Assembly: GCA_965370435.1 (NCBI GenBank)
Contig: CBDUUP010000228.1
Location: 1-7,430 of the forward strand
DNA from: CBDUUP01 sp965370435
GTDB taxonomy: Bacteria > Chloroflexota > Anaerolineae > Anaerolineales > UBA11579
Length of the DNA: 7,430 nucleotides
Direction of reading: 5' to 3'
The notes under the pieces were generated by a model. The model was not told where the DNA came from, did not search any database, and saw only the letters and a list, made by a program, of their open reading frames with translations. Position 1 is the stretch's first letter. Each line of letters opens with the position of its first letter. A program made the translations under genes and the position numbers. This document shows, piece after piece, positions 4,727 through 7,430 of the stretch.

Positions 4727-5812
4727 ATGTTTATAGCTAACCTTGCGCTTTTTATCGTAACCATCGCAACCTTAATCATCCTTCACGAATTGGGCCATTA
4801 CCTGGCCGCCAGGCTGGTGGGCGTGGAGGTGGAGGAATTCGGGATTGGATTCCCGCCGCGTATGCTCACGCTTTTCAAAGTGGGCGGCACGATCTTCTCG
4901 TTAAATTGGATCCCCCTGGGCGGGTTTGTGCGCCCCAAGGGTGAAAACGATCCCGAGGTCCCCGGCGGACTGGCGGCGGCCAGCCCCTGGGCGCGGTTGG
5001 TTGTGCTTCTGGCCGGGCCGATCATGAACTTGCTGGCCGGGGTGGTCGTATATGCCATCATCTTCTCCCGGATCGGACTTCCCGGTTTGGGGCCGATCAC
5101 CATTCTATCCATCTATGAAGGATATCCGGCTGAAGAGGCTGGGCTTATGAAAGGCGATCTGGTGCTGGAAGTCAACGGCATCCTGGTAGACAGCACCGAT
5201 ACCTTGAGAGATGAGATCTATTCCAACCTGGGTGAACCTATTACCTTGCAGATCGAGCGTGACGACTCTCAGCTTGAAATAATCTTGACTCCGCGGGCGG
5301 ACCCATCGGAGGGGCCGGCCATCGGCATTATGATGACAAACGACAACCCAACCCGCCTGGTCCCATTGGGAGAAGCGCTGGTTTTGGGGGTCCAGACGGT
5401 GTACCGCTATTCTTATGAACTGGCCGCATTGCCGGTGCGACTGATAAATGGGAGTTTGGACCCCAATTCGGCGCGCATCCTGGGCTACAAAGGGATGTTC
5501 GACTTCTACCAAAACGCCCGGGCCACAGACATTGAGGCCGCGGCGACCGAGGAAACGCCCACAGCGGAATCAGGAGTCAACACGCTGACGTTCATAGGGG
5601 CGATCACGGTGTCTTTGGGGCTGCTGAACCTCATGCCCTTCCCCGCCCTGGACGGGGGGAGGATCATGTTCGTCCTGCCCGAGATCCTTTTTCGCCGCCG
5701 GGTTCCCCAACAATTCGAGAACGTGGTCCATCTGGTGGGTATCGCGGCGCTGCTGCTCCTGCTGATCTACGTCAATATCCAGGATTTTGTCAATCCAGCC
5801 CAATTCCCGTAA
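4727..5812 (+). CDS. rseP: RseP-like site-2 zinc metalloprotease (M50 family)
   Basis: This 361-residue membrane protease cuts substrates within the bilayer, typically in stress signalling (anti-sigma factor release) or clearance of signal-peptide remnants. The zinc motif HELGH is at 20-24, inside the first membrane segment (about 4-30). LAGPIMNLLAG (95-105) begins the second segment (about 90-113), a PDZ domain spans about 125-195 with GYPAEEAGL at 132-140, and the third zinc ligand is Asp309 in LMPFPALDGGR (302-312). A last hydrophobic segment lies at about 334-349. The catalytic set is complete, so activity is expected. AGGAG (4718-4722) precedes the ATG by 4 bases. The HEAT-protein gene begins 4 bases after the stop, suggesting coupling. 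In many bacteria rseP follows dxr of the MEP pathway; here the upstream gene belongs to the mevalonate route instead. Confidence 0.93.
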   Translation: MFIANLALFIVTIATLIILHELGHYLAARLVGVEVEEFGIGFPPRMLTLFKVGGTIFSLNWIPLGGFVRPKGENDPEVPGGLAAASPWARLVVLLAGPIMNLLAGVVVYAIIFSRIGLPGLGPITILSIYEGYPAEEAGLMKGDLVLEVNGILVDSTDTLRDEIYSNLGEPITLQIERDDSQLEIILTPRADPSEGPAIGIMMTNDNPTRLVPLGEALVLGVQTVYRYSYELAALPVRLINGSLDPNSARILGYKGMFDFYQNARATDIEAAATEETPTAESGVNTLTFIGAITVSLGLLNLMPFPALDGGRIMFVLPEILFRRRVPQQFENVVHLVGIAALLLLLIYVNIQDFVNPAQFP

Positions 5813-5816
5813 ATTT

Positions 5817-6794
5817 ATGGACCATCCAGAAAAAATACCTCTCCAAGAACTGATCGCCGCCATCCTGGATGACGAGAGTCGATTAGACCCGCGCTTCGTC
5901 TTCCGGCTTTCTGGCTTGACGGAGGAAGAGTTCACAGAAATCAAGGCGGTTTGGCCGCAGGTCTCCGTGGAGCGCCGCCAGTCAATTTTCACCGATATCG
6001 AGGAGTTGGCGAACAGCGATCTATTGCTTGAATTTGAGCCGCTCTGCATATTCGCTCTCCAGGATGAGGCTGCCAGTGTGCGGCAGCTCGCCATTCAAAC
6101 GTTGTGGGACTACGAAGAGCCAAAGCTCATTCCCGCTTATCTGAAGATGCTGGCCGAGGACGAAGACCAAGATGTACGGTCCTCAGCCGCCTCTATCCTG
6201 GGACGCTATATTTATATGGGCGAGCTTGAAGAACTCCCCCCGGAAACTTTACATACCATCGAAGAAACACTTCTGGAAACCCTCAAGGGCGAGGACGAGG
6301 AAATCGTGCGCTGCCGGGCGTTGGAGGCTTTGGGATTCTCCAGCCGCAAGGAGGTCGCTCCTTCAATAGAGACGGCTTACTATTCTGGAGATAACCGCTG
6401 GCTGAAAAGCGCGCTTTTCGCCAGGGGTCGTTCGGCGGACAAACGGTGGGGAAAATTGATCCTCAGTATGCTCGAACATGATGAGGAAGAAATTCAGTTG
6501 GAGGCTATTCGAGCGGCGGGGGAATTGGAATTTGAGGATGCGGTTCCTCAATTGCTGGATATGTTAGACTCTCTGGGCGATGAACAGCTCATGGCCGCAA
6601 TTTGGTCGTTGTCGCAATTGGGCGGAGAGGGCGTGAGTGAGGCTTTCGAATATTTGCAAACCAGAAGCGAAGATGACGAAGTGATTGAACTTCTTGAACA
6701 GGCTATGGATAATTTATCTCACACCGAAGACCTACAGTTATTCGATCTGTCAGAACTGGACGATTGGGATGATGACCTGGACGAGGAGGAGTAA
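5817..6794 (+). CDS. HEAT-repeat protein with acidic C-terminal tail
   Basis: A 325-residue protein with no enzyme motif. After a non-repeat N-terminal region (about 1-65), degenerate HEAT-like helical pairs run from about 70 to 300. Typical helix cores are DEAASVRQLAIQTLWDYEE (83-101), DQDVRSSAASILGRY (117-131), DEEIVRCRALEALG (160-173), DEEEIQLEAIRAAGELE (222-238) and DEQLMAAIWSLSQLG (255-269). Such solenoids usually bind proteins. The last about 20 residues are nearly all acidic (D-D-W-D-D-D-L-D-E-E-E). There is no signal peptide or membrane segment, so it is probably cytosolic. I chose ATG 5817, four bases after the rseP stop, consistent with coupling; an in-frame TTG at 5787 would overlap rseP and has a poorly spaced ribosome binding site. 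Its placement suggests it may work with the protease or the downstream permease, but the partner is unknown. Confidence 0.85.
   Translation: MDHPEKIPLQELIAAILDDESRLDPRFVFRLSGLTEEEFTEIKAVWPQVSVERRQSIFTDIEELANSDLLLEFEPLCIFALQDEAASVRQLAIQTLWDYEEPKLIPAYLKMLAEDEDQDVRSSAASILGRYIYMGELEELPPETLHTIEETLLETLKGEDEEIVRCRALEALGFSSRKEVAPSIETAYYSGDNRWLKSALFARGRSADKRWGKLILSMLEHDEEEIQLEAIRAAGELEFEDAVPQLLDMLDSLGDEQLMAAIWSLSQLGGEGVSEAFEYLQTRSEDDEVIELLEQAMDNLSHTEDLQLFDLSELDDWDDDLDEEE
6783..6791 (+). promoter_or_regulatory. Shine-Dalgarno formed by the acidic codons of the upstream gene
   Basis: The last three codons of the HEAT-repeat gene are GAG GAG GAG (6783-6791), a strong Shine-Dalgarno match. It is 8 bases before TTG 6800 but 17 before ATG 6809, so it favours the TTG as start of the permease gene. 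Confidence 0.5.
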
Positions 6795-6799
6795 ACTTC

Positions 6800-7430
6800 T
6801 TGGAAGCAATGGCGCTACTTTTCTCCAACAATATCCTGCCGATATTTCTGACCGCGGGGGCCGGTTTCCTGCTGGGAAAATTCATCCAAATAGACCCCCG
6901 TTCTTTATCCAGGGTGATCTTTTATCTATTCAGCCCTTGCCTGATTTTCAACCTGCTCGTCAGCAGCGAGTTGGACGGCAACGATGTATTGAAGATGGCC
7001 AGTCTGGCTATTATTGGGGTTGGGCTGGTGGGGGTTATTACCTGGGTGGTTGGGCGAATTCTGAAACTGGAACGCAGCATGCTCACTGCGGTCCTGTTGA
7101 CGTCCATGTTCGCCAACGCCGGAAATTTCGGGCTATCGCTCAACAAGTTCGCTTTTGGGGAGACGGGACTGTCCTACGCCAGCCTGTATTTCGTCACTTC
7201 TGCCATCATGGCTTATATACTTGGCGTGATTATTGCATCTTCAGGGTCAACCAGCCCGAAAGAAGCTTTCGCCGGGCTGGTGAAAATTCCCATCATCTAT
7301 GCGCTGGCCCTGGGATTCATCCTGCGGGGCATGAACTGGAGCTTGCCAATGCCTATTGACCGCACGGTCACGCTGTTGGGGAATGGCGCTATCCCTTCGA
7401 TGCTGGTGCTATTAGGTTTGCAACTGCAAA
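6800..7430 (+). CDS. AEC-family (auxin efflux carrier-like) permease, 3' end cut by window
   Basis: The reading frame stays open to the window edge and gives about 210 residues of a family usually around 300-320 long, so about a third is missing. AEC permeases are integral membrane carriers, in bacteria often for organic acids such as malonate or malate; the substrate here is unknown. Numbered from ATG 6809, likely membrane segments are about 8-23, 36-52, 62-82, 90-110, 121-142, 158-172 and 194-205. Family-like features are LFSPCLIFNLL (40-50), SMFANAGNFGLSL (99-111, the conserved Asn-Gly crossover region) and LVLLGLQL at the cut end (199-206). I place the start at TTG 6800 because of the well-spaced upstream GAGGAGGAG; ATG 6809 is the alternative. 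It begins five bases after the HEAT-gene stop, so it is probably the third gene of the rseP operon. Confidence 0.88.
   Translation, partial: MEAMALLFSNNILPIFLTAGAGFLLGKFIQIDPRSLSRVIFYLFSPCLIFNLLVSSELDGNDVLKMASLAIIGVGLVGVITWVVGRILKLERSMLTAVLLTSMFANAGNFGLSLNKFAFGETGLSYASLYFVTSAIMAYILGVIIASSGSTSPKEAFAGLVKIPIIYALALGFILRGMNWSLPMPIDRTVTLLGNGAIPSMLVLLGLQLQ

Noticed and set aside
5787..5816. TTG start for the HEAT-repeat gene, ten codons upstream
   Set aside because: It overlaps rseP, and the nearest AGGA is only two bases away; ATG 5817 just after the rseP stop fits coupling better.
6685..7359. 224-codon forward frame overlapping the HEAT and AEC genes
   Set aside because: It is out of frame with both real genes, and the AEC frame in the same region has clear membrane segments and family motifs.

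Overview
The window looks like ordinary chromosome from a free-living bacterium. My best guess is the phylum Chloroflexota (Anaerolineae-like). This is inferred from three things: a mevalonate-pathway decarboxylase in a bacterium, an RseP protease followed directly by a HEAT-repeat protein, and intergenic gaps carrying small hairpin repeats. I cannot confirm it without database searches. I see no phage, IS transposase, CRISPR, tRNA or rRNA.

Layout. (1) 43-1986: a promoter, a hairpin repeat in the leader, and an overlapping etfA-etfB pair encoding an electron transfer flavoprotein of the FixAB/clostridial type. (2) 1983-2273: a gene-free stretch that is almost entirely structured. It holds an 8-bp tandem repeat starting at the etfB stop, hairpin repeat A, hairpin repeat B, a perfect 9-bp hairpin C, and an overlapping candidate intrinsic terminator. 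(3) 2280-2610: a self-contained small gene with an extended -10, a strong Shine-Dalgarno, a 69-residue acidic Cys-containing protein and a strong terminator. (4) 2673-3322, minus strand: a TetR-family repressor with a good promoter and a palindrome near its predicted transcription start. (5) 3357-4506: a second copy of repeat B, then a mevalonate (di)phosphate decarboxylase gene. (6) 4507-4726: an AT-rich gap with degenerate repeat fragments and a TATAAT box. (7) 4727-7430: a compact operon of an RseP-like site-2 protease, a HEAT-repeat protein and an AEC-family permease cut by the window edge.

The genes fall into separate units rather than one pathway. EtfAB moves electrons between flavin dehydrogenases and a quinone or ferredoxin partner that is not in view. 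The decarboxylase makes an isoprenoid precursor. The RseP-HEAT-AEC operon is a membrane-linked set whose shared role is unknown. The most interesting points are two substitutions in the decarboxylase at positions that normally hold the second phosphate, two structurally conserved copies of repeat B, and the stacked hairpin modules and small Cys protein between etfB and tetR.
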